Part shown: positions 31,810-42,190 of the stretch, piece after piece
Layout: the number at the start of each line of letters is the position of its first letter
How positions within the stretch are numbered: the stretch's first letter is position 1
Assembly: GCA_951640165.1 (NCBI GenBank)
Contig: OX621253.1
Location: 30,511,969-30,575,968 of the forward strand
Direction: 5' to 3'
DNA length: 64,000 nucleotides
From: Pseudoips prasinana
Lineage: Eukaryota > Arthropoda > Insecta > Lepidoptera > Nolidae
The notes under the pieces: model-generated
Seen by the model: the letters and a program-made list of their open reading frames with translations, nothing else
What the model was told of the DNA's origin: nothing
The model's database searches: none
Translations under genes and position numbers: made by a program

Positions 31810-33590
31810 AGTAAGTAAGTAAGTAATCTTTATTTCGCTCAAAATATGGAACAGACAAGATTTTATAGTCATCTCAATTACAGTTTCGCATATTTTGTCG
31901 ACAATGACATGCGAAATTTTATTAAATCATGTACATCTAACATTAATTATAATATTCTAATATATTGTTCATAAAAAATAATAATAAAATAAGTATTCAT
32001 GTCAACATTGTAGTCACTATAAAATAAACATCAACATATCCTGTAGTCAAAGAATTCTTTTAAATTATAAAAAATATTACTTAGGTAACTGTTTTAGTGC
32101 TCTTTTCATTTGTATTAGTGGAAGCTCTCGAACTCCCTTTGGATCTTTATTAAACACTTTAATGCACATTATAAAGCAATTCCTTTGAAACAGAGCTGTC
32201 CTACAAGATGGCATCAATAAACGACTTGGATCTCGTTTTGCTATAACCGCGTTTTTATGTTGTGCAGGTTGAAAATGATTTGGGTTATTTTTTACAAAGA
32301 TAAATCTCTAAAATATATAATGACGTCAAAGTTAAAATATTATATTTTTTGTATAATGACCTACAGCTCTCAAGAGGTCCTACATTACAATGCGCACGTA
32401 CACATTTCTTTTGGCTAAGAAATGCTCTATTGGCATCAGTAGAGTTACCCCATAATAATACGCCATACCTCAAGACAGACTCTACGTAGCCATAGTAAGC
32501 AGTACGTGCAGCCATTGGACTAGCCACATTTTGGAGTTTTCGAAGTGCGTATACAAATTTATTAATCTTTGTACAAATATTTCTAACATGAGATTTCCAA
32601 TTAACACGCATATGCGTGGCATAAACACGCTGGATCCCAATGGTGACTTTACTTTGAACTGTTCCTTAAAGAGGTTAGCAATGTCTACAGGATCGTTCCC
32701 ACCGTTAACCGATACAGGGAGGCCCGGCCTATTACTCATCCTGTTTGTGTGTCTCCAAAAAGAGCGATAGTCTTTGTTCGAAAGATGTGATGCCAAAATA
32801 TCCATTTTTATCTGCTCGTGGTGTGTTTGACACCACTTCAGACGAAATTTAAATATCTTTCTAGTATTACACATGTCTGCAAATACAGGACCTGTAAAAG
32901 GTCTACCACAATCCAGCCACACACAATACTTAAGCCGAGCGTCCCTGTATGCATCGCTGACATGCTTGTTCCAGCCTGCCACAACCTTCTTTTTCCTATA
33001 TTTGCAGCTCTCTCGACCCACCACAGCTGATTCTGAAAACGCTCGTACAATATTATTATACATACTGTCAATAGTATTGCGATGACAATGTTGTTAATTA
33101 ACCAATTTTATCACAACAGTTTCTGAACTCATCGGGGAAGTCAATCAAACTAAGTCTCTCATGACATGCCATGGTATAAGATTGTATTTGTTCAGAACTT
33201 CTTTCCCCCCCATACAACAAAATTATCTACATAATTATAATTACACTGCTTATGGCAAAACTTATCAAATACACACTCAATTACAAGTGGGTAACGATCC
33301 GACCACAAAATGTCATAAATGACACACGCGTTCACTACAGAGTCACGAGCTGCTCTGTTGATCACATAGTGGTCCAGCCACCTACGTGTACCGTGTGAAT
33401 CGCTTATAAAGGTATATGTATCTGAGTTTAATGCTAACAATTCCATACCAACGCAATTCCAATCAAATTCCTGACAGAAATCTATTAACTCCACATAAAA
33501 TCGACTTGTCAGGTGTGCATTAAAATCCCCTAAAATGTAACAGTTTTCTATATTAGTGTTCTCAATAATGGCACTCACCGCGCTCAACAG
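31810..33590 (-). pseudogene. LINE with endonuclease, RT core deleted
   Basis: The 3' tail is GTAAGTAAGTAAGTAA (read + strand at 31813). On the - strand from the right: endonuclease C-terminal part (ENCYILGDFNAHLTSRF 33540; HGTRRWLDHYVINRAARDS; SDRYPLVIE 33300), linker (SCKYRKKKVVAGWNKHVSDA 33000; CQTHHEQIKMDILASHLSNK), then KVKSPLG jumps at about 32605-32635 to WKSHVRNICTKINKFVYALR, the post-catalytic part of RT. The FADD-box region, several hundred residues, is missing. A 14-bp palindrome CACGCATATGCGTG lies at the junction. Confidence 0.82.
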
Positions 33591-33591
33591 G

Positions 33592-33680
33592 GCCGGATCT
33601 ACCTAAGGGCTGCTTGGGCTGCAGCCCAGGGCCCCGAGGTTACAAGGGGCCCAGACCCCGCTAAAAACAATAGGCGAAAT
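33592..33680. repeat. GC-rich repeat fragment
   Basis: CAGGGCCGGATCTACCTAAG, then GGGCTGCTTGGGCTGCAGCC, looks like a DNA-transposon end (hAT ends often begin CAGGG). Only one end is seen. Confidence 0.4.
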
Positions 33681-33929
33681 TTTGAAAAACAAAAATATCG
33701 AAAACATAGATTTGGAAAGTACACGTCATATTATTGATTACTATCCAAATGACGTAGACGAGCATTTAGTGAATACTCCAATCTAAGCCAGTGACATTTT
33801 ATGCTCACGTATTAAAATAATATGTAATGTATTAAAATATATACGAAAACGCAGCCAACTGTCAAAAGTCATACTTCAGATCCCAGAGCACGACTAACCC
33901 GACATTAAACCGAAGACATCCCTGACGTT

Positions 33930-34008
33930 AGTTATCCTGTACGAGACTAAAATGGCTCTCAGACAACTTAAGAACAATAAGGCGCCTGGTGAGGATGGAG
34001 TTTCAGCA
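33930..34008 (+). pseudogene. RTE LINE RT fragment, left part
   Basis: ALRQLKNNKAPGEDGVSADL is the NKAPG block near the start of RTE reverse transcriptases. The frame resumes after the insert at 34660. Confidence 0.8.
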
Positions 34009-34655
34009 GATCTGTAAGGCCAATTTGGCCTCCAATAAGCTGGGCTATACTTCACATGGGCCCATCGCCTCCAATTATATAAAGCGCAAGTACAGCCGCA
34101 TATGGAATATTGCTGGCACCTCTGGGCCGGAGCACCACAGTATCAACTTCTTCCCTTTGATCGTATACAACGTCGTGCTGCTCGAATGGTCGTTGACGAC
34201 GGGAGTCCCACTATAATAAATAAATAAATAAAATAAAATAAAAAAGGTTTTTATTCACGTAAACTTTCAAAAAAGCGCTTTTAAATAGTCGGAACATGTT
34301 TGTAGTAATACAGTTCACTATTTGGCTTGATTCTCTTACTTTGCGGAGAGACTAGGCGTCTCTATGTGTCCTCTACCGCATTTATCACGGGGATTGTTCA
34401 GAGGAATTGTTCGAGCTTATACCTGCCGCCACATTGCAGTCATCTACCGTGCGTTTCACGAGAAACTTTTCGCCGCGCGTGTTTTAAAAATTAGCTGCGG
34501 AGGTATTTCTGATCCGGTATGACATGGCAACCTTCAAGAAGCGAGCCTATTCTTTTCTTAAAGGCCGGCAACGCATTTGCGGTTCCTCTGGTGTTGCGAG
34601 TGTCCATGGGTGGCGGTGATCACTTACCATCAGGTCACCCATATATATATATATA
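34009..34655 (+). pseudogene. jockey-like LINE 3' end inserted in RTE
   Basis: Pieces of a LINE C-terminus: KAQVQPHMEY-like and PQYQLLPFDRI-like text at 34080-34200, continuing 34340-34600 (LFELIPAATLQSST in one frame; TFKKRAYSFLKGRQRICGSS). Another repeat, shared with 43940-44035 (AAAAAAGGTTTTTATTCACG), interrupts it at 34215-34320. It ends in (AT)n at 34640. Confidence 0.65.
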
Positions 34656-34659
34656 AAAG

Positions 34660-35080
34660 AGCTTCTGAAGTCAGGTGGTACATCAATCCTACGGGCCCTT
34701 CAGAAGTTATTTAACTCCGCCATACTAGATATTCAAACGCCACAAGCATGGCACAGGAGTTGGGTAGTGCTCTTCTTCAAAAAGGGCGTATATCCATCAC
34801 ACTGTTGAGCCATGTTTACAAGTTGTTATCGAGGGTCGACGTTCGGTTTGACGACTTCCAGTCTCCCGAACAAACCGGTTTCCGAAAAAGCTTCAGCACC
34901 ATAGCTCACATACATACGCTGCGGCAAGTTATACAGAAGACCTAAGAGCATAACAAGCCACTGTGTTTAGCGTTTGTGGACTAGGTGAAAGTCTTTGATT
35001 CTATCGAAACATGGGCCGTACTGAGGTCTCTCATAAGGTGCCAAATCGACTACCGGTATATCTAGGTGATAAAATGTTTG
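34660..35080 (+). pseudogene. RTE LINE RT fragment, right part
   Basis: LLKSGGTSILRALQKLFNSA, SHVYKLLSRV, FQSPEQTGFRKSFSTIAHIH and TLRQVIQKT continue the RTE from 34008. A decayed FVDYEKAFDSIETWAVLRSL follows (35000), with the first catalytic Asp codon position changed by a stop upstream. It breaks off near 35080. Confidence 0.8.
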
Positions 35081-35089
35081 TATGAAAAC

Positions 35090-35520
35090 GCCAGTCCGTG
35101 TATTTATCGTAATCGATTCGTAATTGGAAAAAAAAAAGGGCAAATGTGGAGTTCTAACTACGAAAAAATTAATAATATTTTAAGCCCGCCGGTTAAGGTT
35201 GAATTTTGATGAAGTGTCAAAAATGTGATCTATTAAATTGGCCCTACTATATTGAACTAATCAAATAAAAGTTTCTGCCTCGCAGATTAAGTAATGCTGT
35301 CTCCGCAGGTATATTCGCTAATCTACACTTTAACAATCCGATATATCGTACGTATCTTCTCGCCGGCCCAGAAAGACCGCAAACTCGCCTCTTCTACCAT
35401 CTTCCTGAATAAAGATAAGATAAGATAAATACTCTTCAGTAGGTATATCTTCATAGGTAAATAATGATATACAGAACCTACTGAACTACATACATACACA
35501 TACTGACCTACAGATATAAG
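35090..35520. other. repeat-rich spacer
   Basis: 35205-35250 (AAATGTGATCTATTAAATTG) is the inverse of 27650-27680, a shared unclassified repeat. Otherwise nothing was recognised. Confidence 0.4.
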
Positions 35521-35529
35521 AAATAATTG

Positions 35530-36058
35530 CACCATATCATATTTGCGCGAAAGAAGGCTCGACTTGCCGTGCACGATGGAGTGTTAGTGCCAACTTTAAT
35601 GTATGGAAGTGAAAGTTGGGTATGGCAGAAAAAGGATGAAAGTAAAATAAATGCAGTGGAAATGAGAACACCACACACACTTAAGTATGTGTGGTGTGAC
35701 TTTGAGAGACAGAATACGAAATACTGATATAAGAGAGAGTTGTGGTGTGAAAGAGGATATAGTCACAAAGATTGAAAAAGGTATGCGAAGATGGTTTGGG
35801 CATTTAGAAAGGATGAATGAAAGAAGATTGACAATAGAAGTATACCTGGCCTGGGTGAATGGTAAAATCGGAAGGGGAAGACCTCGTAGAACAATCTCTG
35901 ACCAAATTAGAAACATTCTCAAGAAAGGCCAGGTCAGTAGTACCCTAAACCGGCGAGCATGTATGAAGAATATAATGACAGTAAATGAGACGAAAGAGGT
36001 GTGTTACGATCGTGACAAATGGAAGTCCGTTGCCTCTGCGTACTCCTCTGGGAAATGA
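35530..36058 (+). pseudogene. non-LTR retrotransposon C-terminal fragment
   Basis: ARKKARLAVHDGVLVPTLMY, GSESWVWQKKDESKINAVEM, then (frameshift) GVTLRDRIRNTDIRESCGVK, MRRWFGHLERMNERRLT and GRGRPRRTISDQIRNILKKG match the tail of an RTE/Proto2-like lepidopteran LINE. A short CACACTTAAGTATGTGTGGTG inversion interrupts the join at 35672-35696. Confidence 0.8.
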
Positions 36059-36175
36059 TTCTATGTTTGTGAACGTATATTTCCGTGTTTAAAGAAAAAA
36101 AAAGATGTTACAAAACTTATTATTTTAGTGACAAAACAGCTTGGGATTGAGTATCTCTAAATAAACACATTCGAC

Positions 36176-36345
36176 TGCACCTGCGGCGCAGTGGCTAAGA
36201 CAGTCATCTCGCCGCTTCGTATCCCGGGTTCGAATCCCGCGCAGGACAACTAAATAGTTGATCTGAGTCTGGATGTACTTTGTGTGCGTCAATCACATGT
36301 TTGTAAAATACCCCGCGACACAGGGATTAAAATTCCTTAGTTTGG
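36176..36345 (+). repeat. tRNA-derived SINE
   Basis: Head GCGGCGCAGTGGCTAAGACA (A box TGGCTAAGACAG), B box GGGTTCGAATCCC at 36228-36240, 3' stem GCGCAGGA, then a non-tRNA body (AGTCTGGATGTACTTTGTGT) and a tail. The acceptor-like ends pair (CTGCGGC/GCGCAGG), but the body marks it as a SINE, not a tRNA gene. Confidence 0.85.
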
Positions 36346-36886
36346 GGCGTTGTCTTTTTAAATAAAAAAATTTAATTTAAAAACAATGTAAATTTATGTG
36401 AAGTAATAAATATTACAAAAAGGATTCTTATTGAGTTTTCTGGTAATGTTTCTCAGTAGCTGCTACGACATGCACTGCACGGTTAGGTAAAAAATGACGA
36501 TTCCGCAATAAACAAAATCAATTAAAAATTCAATATAATAATCACGGTGCGCCGTAGAAAACAACAAACAAAACTATCTTAGCCTCCAAGAAAAACAATA
36601 GCCTCGCGCGCGCCCGTATCTTTCAACGTAACAAATGGACTACTACCACTGGCTCGCGTCCGGAGATATCTACAACTACCCGCGTTACGCCCGTGTGATT
36701 ATACAAATACCCTCGTTTCAAGCCCCTCAAAAGACAGGTGAAATAATAAGCGTTCGATACTAAACAGTAATTCTATTGGAACGAAGTTCCTTATCGCGCG
36801 TTGTAAAAGGGGGCTAGATGGAAAAATCTTACGAAAAGTTGTCACGACACTTTTTGCAGCTGTGCGGCGTGCGCATGTTTCTCTGC

Positions 36887-36918
<32 letters not shown>

Positions 36919-37600
36919 TTCTTATAGAAGCAAGCCAGATATTTTCATTTCTATTTCGCATTGAACAGTGTGGCGTTGCGACGATTATTTTTGTTGTGTG
37001 TATACAGGTTTTTTGTACATAATAAATAGTAAGAAATAACTTCGTTCAATCCGGGTGTCCCTTGACACCTCTCAAGTTTTGTATATTTTAAAACACCGGG
37101 CAAGTAATGAACGCAGATGGGTAAGGCCACCGTTATAGGGCTTGGCCCAAGTCTTACGGAGCCACTAAAGTAAAAAGAAGAAACGACGAAGGTTCAACCT
37201 TTTTAGTTTTGTAACTTTCTCTACCTAAGTGAACAGGTGGACAACCTAAGAAGTAAGCCAGCAAATAACACGTAGCTGTTAGCGTCGGCGCTTAAAATGG
37301 GCTAACTCACTTCTAGGTATCTTTACTTGCGCTATAGATATTGCATTAGTTAGGTAATCTTCATAAATCTTCTCAAATATTTTAGTACCTTTCTATGTTT
37401 TATCAACTTTAAACGTTATGATCCTTGATTCTGATATATTCACATGAAATTATCAGAAAAATCTAACTTTTTCACGTAGGTATTATATTTCATAATACTA
37501 CGTCGAAAATACATTACCCTACATTGTCATGTTCAGTTAAGTAAACTAATCATATTCGTTTACGTCACAACTTACAAATTGAAATCAATAAGGCTTCTTT
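36346..37600. other. AKH1 upstream intergenic sequence
   Basis: No gene was recognised. Contains a (TC)n tract at 36890-36918. Confidence 0.5.
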
Positions 37601-37615
37601 CATTCCCTTTACCAC

Positions 37616-37624
37616 TATAAAAAG
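37616..37624 (+). promoter_or_regulatory. AKH1 TATA box
   Basis: TATAAAAAG, 97 nt before the AKH1 ATG, placing a start site near 37645-37655. Spacing mirrors AKH2. Confidence 0.6.
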
Positions 37625-37712
37625 CCTTGATTTCATCTCATAAACACACATATTCACTAGCCATTCAGCTAATAGCATTCTTTTATTATTTTTCCATTTT
37701 ACTTTCACAAAC

Positions 37713-37880
37713 ATGATGAAAATCTGTCTGTTTGTTTTACTGGTCACTTGTCTATTTATGTTCACGGAAGCTCAGTTGACTTTCACGTCGAGTTGGGGCG
37801 GGAAAAGAGGCGCCGGCATTGTTGGGACTGTCAACTGCAGGACCGAAGAATTTTTGGCGGCAATTTATAAGCTGATTCAG
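37713..37880 (+). CDS. AKH1 (adipokinetic hormone) precursor, exon 1
   Basis: ATG 37713. The signal peptide MMKICLFVLLVTCLFMFTEA is followed by QLTFTSSWG-G-KR. Processing gives pQLTFTSSWG-amide, identical to Manduca AKH. The associated peptide starts GAGIVGTVNCRTEEFLAAIY and ends KLIQ at donor GTAAAT (37881). It is the main lipid-mobilising hormone of adult moths, released from the corpora cardiaca. Exon length is 56 codons, phase 0, the same as AKH2 on the opposite strand at 25.4 kb, indicating a duplicated gene pair. Confidence 0.97.
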
Positions 37881-38606
37881 GTAAATATTGGTATTCTGAG
37901 TGATTAAGTCAGTGGTTACACTGGCATTTCTAAAACGAGTTTTAATAACGACAAAATAAAGACGTCGTCGTCGTCTAAGCTTGCCTTTCACCGCCATTTA
38001 AGTCCGAGCATAGGAATAGTAAATAAATAAGATCATTAATGGCGCACGATCAATCATATGTAACAAAAACACGGCTACTACCTACTAATGCGCAATAATA
38101 CTTAGTTATGTCAGATTTGAGAGTACAATTGTAAGAATACGTCACGTTTAGTTACTTACATAAGAGCGTGATCTAGAACGCACTCATTGTTATTAATATA
38201 GAATAAATATGCTCACGTCAATAATGATGAGAGAATAAATATTTATTCTCTCATCATCATTTTCGTTTTGTCCCCACTAATATGCTAGTGGGTATAGTTT
38301 CCGCAGTTAGTCCCGATGTGGACCATTGTACGTGAGCATATTTATTCTCTTGTGACTTGATTATATCCGTGAAGAGTAACTAAGAAGTTTCACTTGTATC
38401 AGGAGTACGGTGCTTCGTGATCAATATTTTTTTCATTTATTCCAATATATACTAAAATGTCAATGCCCAGTCCCTATTTGAGTCTCTTTGGAAGCGATAA
38501 TCAAAGCTGAAAGCAATACTAATCATCACACACGAAGATAACCATAGAGAAAGTTCATCAAAGTTGATTATTAATTTATCTAATAATAGTTTTTTTTTAT
38601 TTTCAG

Positions 38607-38645
38607 AATGAAGCCGAGCGACTCGTATTATGCCAGAAACCTTAA
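38607..38645 (+). CDS. AKH1 precursor, exon 2
   Basis: Acceptor TTTTATTTTCAG ends 38606. It reads NEAERLVLCQKP and TAA. The Cys pairs with the one in NCRTEE of exon 1 in known AKH precursors. Total precursor 68 residues, normal for lepidopteran AKH. AATAAA at about 38705 is a likely polyadenylation signal. Confidence 0.95.
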   Translation, partial: NEAERLVLCQKP

Positions 38646-38769
38646 AAACTAAACTAATTATGACACTAACTACATCTGCTATGTTTTATGTTTTCGACCA
38701 ACAAATAAATGATTATGTAGATAAATATATACCTAATTACTAAAGTATTGTTTGATTTATTTTAGACGA

Positions 38770-38850
38770 CTACAAAATGGCACCCTCCCTAATCCTAAGC
38801 ATCCTCTACAAATCCGGGGTAGGCGCTTTGCCTTAAACTACGAACAATAC
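38770..38850 (-). repeat. SINE-like repeat, left half of gypsy target
   Basis: TCCGGGGTAGGCGCTTTGCC, then TTAAACTACGAAC, matches 6881-6925. The right half (AAACTGTCAGATCAATTTAG) resumes at 53416 after the gypsy element. Confidence 0.75.
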
Positions 38851-38954
38851 TGTGATGTAGGTAGTAGTATAATTGTGTCGCCAAGCGCGGTAGGGTACCG
38901 CCGTAACTTTAGTAAATAAATGTGTGTGCTACGGAACGGTTGTTTGATTCTACA
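38851..38954 (+). repeat. 5' LTR of mag-like gypsy element
   Basis: 104 bp, TGTGATGTAG...TTCTACA, with TG/CA ends. By eye identical to 53307-53410. Target duplication AATAC at 38846-38850 and 53411-53415. It contains AATAAA (38914-38919). Confidence 0.97.
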
Positions 38955-40133
38955 ATGGCGACGAGGAAAATTTTTGGAGAATTCGATAAAACGGGGAGCT
39001 GGGAATCCTACTGTGATCGGCTCGAAATGTACTTTGTAGTTAATTCTGTGACAGAGCAATTAAAGTTGCCGACTTTAATCGCATCTATGGGCGAAGAGGC
39101 ATACGGACTATTAGTTAATTTGTGCAGCCCGCAAAAGCCAGCGGACATGACCTTTGCCGATGCCGTCAAGGTTATGAAAGAACATTTACAACCCAGTCCA
39201 TCTATCCTCGCAGAAAGGTATAAGTTTAGACAAAGAAGACAGCAACATGGCGAATCTATTTTGCAATACGTAGCGGAACTAAAGAAAATAACTCGTTATT
39301 GCGAATTCGGGACAAGTTTGGACGATAACCTAAGGGATCAGTTTGTGTGCGGTATTTCGAGTGATCTCATTAGACAAAGGTTGTTCTCGGAGGGCCTAAT
39401 AAAATTCCACAAGGCGATAACGGTTGCTACCTCAATGGAGTCAGCGGCACGAGATGCGGCAGCAGTGGACGGACGCGGTTGCGATATCGGGCTAGCGGCC
39501 GGGAGCGGCGGCGGCGCCGGCGCGAGCGGGGGATATACACAGGGACAGGCGATTTCACGCCGCAGTTCAGCAGCATTTGAAGCGTCGGGAACGGTACATC
39601 GCATGCAGGTCGGTGGATGCGCAGCATGTGGAGATTACAGGCACAACAAATCGGAGTGTAAATTTGCAAAATACCAGTGCAGTCAGTGTAGGAGAATCGG
39701 ACATTTGAGGCGTATGTGTTTTGAAAATGAGAAAACGATTCCGACTTATACTCGGAGTCATACCCAGCGGGGGAGCGACAAAGCAGCGATACGGAACGGC
39801 GCGGCAGGCGCCCGCGCGGGTGGGGAGCTGCGTGCCAGCCGGAGCTACCGGCGACTGGGAAGAGGCCGGTCGGGAGCCGGGGCCACTACACCGGCCATGC
39901 ACACCTTTGATACGGACCTGGAAGTAGGAGTGGAGGATAATGGAGACTCGGGAGATCTGGAGGAGCCAATGTATCAGATGTCCTTGAGTTCATACAGACC
40001 GGTGAGCATGAAAATTCGAGTAAACAATGTTTTATTGTCCATGGAAATAGACACGGGCTCGCCCTTATCGTGTATCTCAAAAAATACATATATAAAATAT
40101 TTTTCTAAAATACCTTTAGGTATTACAGTGTAA
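38955..40133 (+). CDS. gag: gag and start of protease, outer gypsy
   Basis: ATG at 38955 is the first base after the LTR, overlapping the primer-binding site (TGGCGACGAGG); an in-frame ATG also lies inside the LTR (38922). The protein starts MATRKIFGEFDKTGSWESYC (capsid-like) and has two zinc knuckles of CX2CX4HX4C form, CAACGDYRHNKSEC (39616-39657) and CSQCRRIGHLRRMC (39679-39720). An aspartic protease site (MEIDTGSPLSCIS) follows at about 40044. The frame ends TAA at 40131-40133 and continues one base over at 40135, so protease is broken by a 1-nt shift (mutation, or less likely programmed). Seen directly; the function is by family. Confidence 0.9.
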   Translation: MATRKIFGEFDKTGSWESYCDRLEMYFVVNSVTEQLKLPTLIASMGEEAYGLLVNLCSPQKPADMTFADAVKVMKEHLQPSPSILAERYKFRQRRQQHGESILQYVAELKKITRYCEFGTSLDDNLRDQFVCGISSDLIRQRLFSEGLIKFHKAITVATSMESAARDAAAVDGRGCDIGLAAGSGGGAGASGGYTQGQAISRRSSAAFEASGTVHRMQVGGCAACGDYRHNKSECKFAKYQCSQCRRIGHLRRMCFENEKTIPTYTRSHTQRGSDKAAIRNGAAGARAGGELRASRSYRRLGRGRSGAGATTPAMHTFDTDLEVGVEDNGDSGDLEEPMYQMSLSSYRPVSMKIRVNNVLLSMEIDTGSPLSCISKNTYIKYFSKIPLGITV

Positions 40134-40134
40134 C

Positions 40135-40356
40135 TTGTCTGTACGATTTTATAACGGTAGCAAAGTTCAACCAGTAGGTTATCTACAAGTGATAGTTTAT
40201 TATAAAAATGTTAAGAAAATATTAGACTTGTATGTGTTTAATACTGGGACAACTACACTTTTAGGAAGGCAATGGCTCTCAGAGTTAAATATAAGTATAC
40301 CACCTATTACGATATGTAATGCTAGCGTGGGGGATGACATAAGCACAGAGTACAGT
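40135..40356 (+). pseudogene. rest of protease, outer gypsy
   Basis: LSVRFYNGSKVQPVGYLQVI ... TTLLGRQWLSELNI is the C-terminal half of a retroviral-type protease (LLGR.W motif). It runs to GAG TAC AGT, where the large insert begins. The other side resumes TAC AGT CCA in the same frame at 50102. Confidence 0.85.
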
Positions 40357-40758
40357 ACCTAATAGAGGCATCAGCTTGTGTTCCTGTTCAGCGCCATCTA
40401 TTGCACATAGTCGCAATTACAAGAACCCGTATATATATGTATAGGTACTAAATATCGCATTGACCTAGTACCTTTATACTCTCTACTTCTTTTATTTTAT
40501 TATGGTTTGGTTCTGGCTGACTTCAATTAAACACACATAGAATAGGAAATCATTTATTACTTTTTTTTCTTTTATTATAATAAATAAAAGCTTCTTTCTG
40601 TACAATATCTTGTGCATCAAAATCTCGACATTTACCAGATAATAATTTATTTGTGGATTTGCACCAATTAAAAGTAAAAAATTTGCATGAAAAATCAAAA
40701 ATAAACTCTCTTATATCACCTCGATGTTTTGGACAAGAAATAAAGTTAACATCTGCTG

Positions 40759-41657
40759 TTATGTGTAGCTAGGTTTTAATATATTAGGAATGTGGCTTTT
40801 CTTGCGTAACACATTATAGGCCACATCCTGTAAACATGAAAATAATACTTTCATGTCCATATTAGGATACGACAAATATTTTTTATTTTTTAGATATTCT
40901 CTACGATTGATATAAATATTTTCCTTTTCATTTTTTTCAAATAAATGGTTTTCACAAGATTTGCAATTTTTTACAATAGGTTTAATTTTTCTTAATAGAT
41001 AACCAGTTACATACTCTAGTTGAGCCTCTATAGTTGCATTCTTTACCTTTTCTTTGTAATCTATTATTAGAACATCACTTAAATCCTGAATATCAATTTC
41101 AGTGATTTCCTCCATCTTCCTTTGTTCCTGGAAGAATAATTCTTGGAAGGTATTGAGTGATGAACAAAGATCTTGCTCCCAATTGGAACCTACTGCATAA
41201 TTGCTGCTCAAATTATTGATTAAAAGTGATGCAAATGCAGATTCGAAGGCAGCACACGTAGGCGAAATGTTTCTAACACCATGACTACGTATGCTGCCAA
41301 AGAAATTCTCCAATGGATCTTGATTTAGATGCCTGCACCATAATGAGTTTATATTATGATCATTAGTTAATTTATCTCTTAGCAGCTCCATGTTTACTAC
41401 AGTATGCAACCAGTTCTTTATTGAGGGCACAGTACCAGCAGACCCCGAGGCAGAAACAAATTTCATAGACTTTAAAACCCTTTTAGATTGTAACCATATA
41501 TCTTTGTGTCGAGAATTTGGTGTCACATTTCTTAACAAATCCTTCCCACATCTGGTCTGTGAATTTTGGAAACTCCCGTTCATCGAATCAAATAAGTTGT
41601 CCACAAAGATTATGAGGTCAGCTGTGTCTTTGGCATCCTCCGGCAGTAATCCATTAT
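40759..41657 (-). CDS. P-element transposase, exon 5
   Basis: Acceptor TTTTTTTTAG, phase 1. Starts DNGLLPEDAKDTADLIIFVD and contains WCRHLNQDPLENFFGSIRSH, the most conserved P/THAP9 block, followed by NISPTCAAFESAF. Further on are EYVTGYLLRKIKP and a C..C..H cluster (NCKSCENH). Stop TAA 40761-40759. Undamaged frame of 299 codons. Confidence 0.9.
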
Positions 41658-42190
41658 CTAAAAAAAAAACAAAATGAGTGAAATTATTCTTATTTAAAGG
41701 AAAAAACAAAACAGTAAGATGTTTTGGTAATTTGGTAAAATAATAGCTCATGAAAGATAAATTAAATTCAAACATAAAACATTTATGTACAAAAACGTAA
41801 GGAAAACTTCCTGCTTTTTGTTATAATTGTATTGATAAATGCAGTACATAGTTTTATGACATTTGCGAGTTATATAAAATCTACATGATGTAGTTATCAA
41901 TTTTATACTCTAGATTTTTGGATTAGTATGTAAGTATTTAGAAAGCAATTTGTTTTTATGAGCGGCGGTAGTATACGCGTAAAATAAAGAAAATGAATTA
42001 ATATTAAGTCATGTTTCCTTAAACCAATTAAAATAAGCAAGGGCTTCTCAATTAAACTGTATTATTGTGTAAGTCTGTCCATTGATGAGTTTGGACACTG
42101 TAAACTAATAATGTGGTTGTTTGGAATCATTTAGAAAAACCTTCAAATAAATATTCCGATATGATACGATTTTATAAGAATATTACTTAC

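Noticed and set aside
36180..36250. Possible functional tRNA gene
   Set aside because: A SINE body follows directly and the cloverleaf is imperfect; treated as a tRNA-derived SINE.
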